The notes under the pieces: generated by a model
What the model saw: only the letters and a program-made list of their open reading frames with translations
Database searches by the model: none
Told to the model about the DNA's origin: nothing
From: Dehalococcoidales bacterium
GTDB lineage: Bacteria > Chloroflexota > Dehalococcoidia > Dehalococcoidales > UBA5760
Length of the DNA stretch: 6,134 nucleotides
Direction of reading: 5' to 3'
Assembly (NCBI GenBank): GCA_018399795.1
Contig: JAGYOC010000319.1
Coordinates: 1 to 6,134 of the forward strand
Part shown: positions 6,030 through 6,134 of the stretch, piece after piece
Layout: every line of letters starts with the position of its first letter
Position numbering within the stretch: the first letter of the stretch is position 1
Position numbers and translations under genes: made by a program

Positions 6030-6134
6030 TTAAATACCCCCTTTGATTCTACCAACACCTATCTGAGCCAGCCTTTTACTCACCTGAGGAAATTCATCAG
6101 CATGTGTGTTGGGCAGAAAAAGACCAGCGACATA
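6030..6134 (-). CDS. C-terminal 34 residues of a probable corrinoid-protein reductive activator (RACo/AcsV, ASKHA-type), cut by the window edge
   Basis: Reading in from the right edge gives a stop-free frame, YVAGLFLPNTHADEFP then QVSKRLAQIGVGRIKGGI, ending in TAA at 6030-6032. The frame is followed three bases later by the cooC start. The YVAGLFLPNT...FPQV pattern resembles the extreme C-terminus of the ASKHA ferredoxins that reductively reactivate corrinoid proteins (RACo, AcsV, RamA), which as I recall end near a [YF]VxAxxLPHxxxxxFPSV motif. The expected His is Asn here, and about 16 further residues follow the motif. Such an activator (orf7 in the Moorella acs cluster) restores Co(I) in CFeSP, which fits acsD in the same operon. 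The assignment rests on a short tail plus context and could be wrong. Confidence 0.5.
   Translation of the reverse strand, partial: YVAGLFLPNTHADEFPQVSKRLAQIGVGRIKGGI

Noticed and set aside
1..6134. Mobile elements, CRISPR arrays, tRNA or rRNA genes
   Set aside because: I saw no direct-repeat array, transposase-like product, terminal inverted repeats or structured RNA gene; nearly all of the window is coding for one pathway.

Overview
The window is a single-strand gene block. All eight genes lie on the minus strand and encode part of the Wood-Ljungdahl (reductive acetyl-CoA) pathway. Read in transcription order (right to left), they are: the C-terminal tail of a probable corrinoid-protein activator (RACo/AcsV type); cooC, the CODH/ACS nickel-maturation ATPase; two consecutive, strongly divergent folD-family genes; an unrecognised 72-residue protein; acsD, the small subunit of the corrinoid iron-sulfur protein (CFeSP); cooS/acsA, the Ni-Fe-S carbon monoxide dehydrogenase; and the first 76 codons of acsB, acetyl-CoA synthase, which runs off the left edge. 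Gaps between genes are 2 to 87 nt. I see no convincing promoter or terminator inside, so this looks like the middle of one long operon.

The organism is an anaerobic bacterium that can make or oxidise acetyl-CoA through CODH/ACS. The ACS start resembles the bacterial form with an N-terminal CODH-contacting domain, not the shorter archaeal CdhC. The methyl-branch enzymes are tetrahydrofolate-type (FolD), and the activator tail and CooC also fit a bacterial acs cluster. Base composition is near 50% GC by eye. An acetogen or a Dehalococcoidia-like or other anaerobic subsurface lineage is possible, but the taxon cannot be fixed from this sequence.

The genes join both branches of the pathway. The FolD proteins interconvert methylene-, methenyl- and formyl-tetrahydrofolate. 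The methyl group then passes to CFeSP, of which AcsD is one half. CooS makes CO from CO2, AcsB joins CO, methyl and CoA, CooC supplies nickel, and the activator re-reduces inactive cobalamin. The partners acsC, acsE, fhs and metF are not in the window and are presumably beside it.

The most interesting observation is the folD pair. The downstream copy (3448-4326) keeps all four catalytic residues of the bifunctional enzyme but has an altered nucleotide-binding loop. The upstream copy (4329-5183) has isoleucine where the catalytic lysine belongs, yet carries a clean GxGxxG Rossmann loop with an Asp after beta-2, typical of NAD enzymes. This looks like a division of the two FolD activities between neighbouring genes: an NAD-dependent dehydrogenase and a separate cyclohydrolase. 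The 72-residue protein between folD and acsD is the other unknown worth following.
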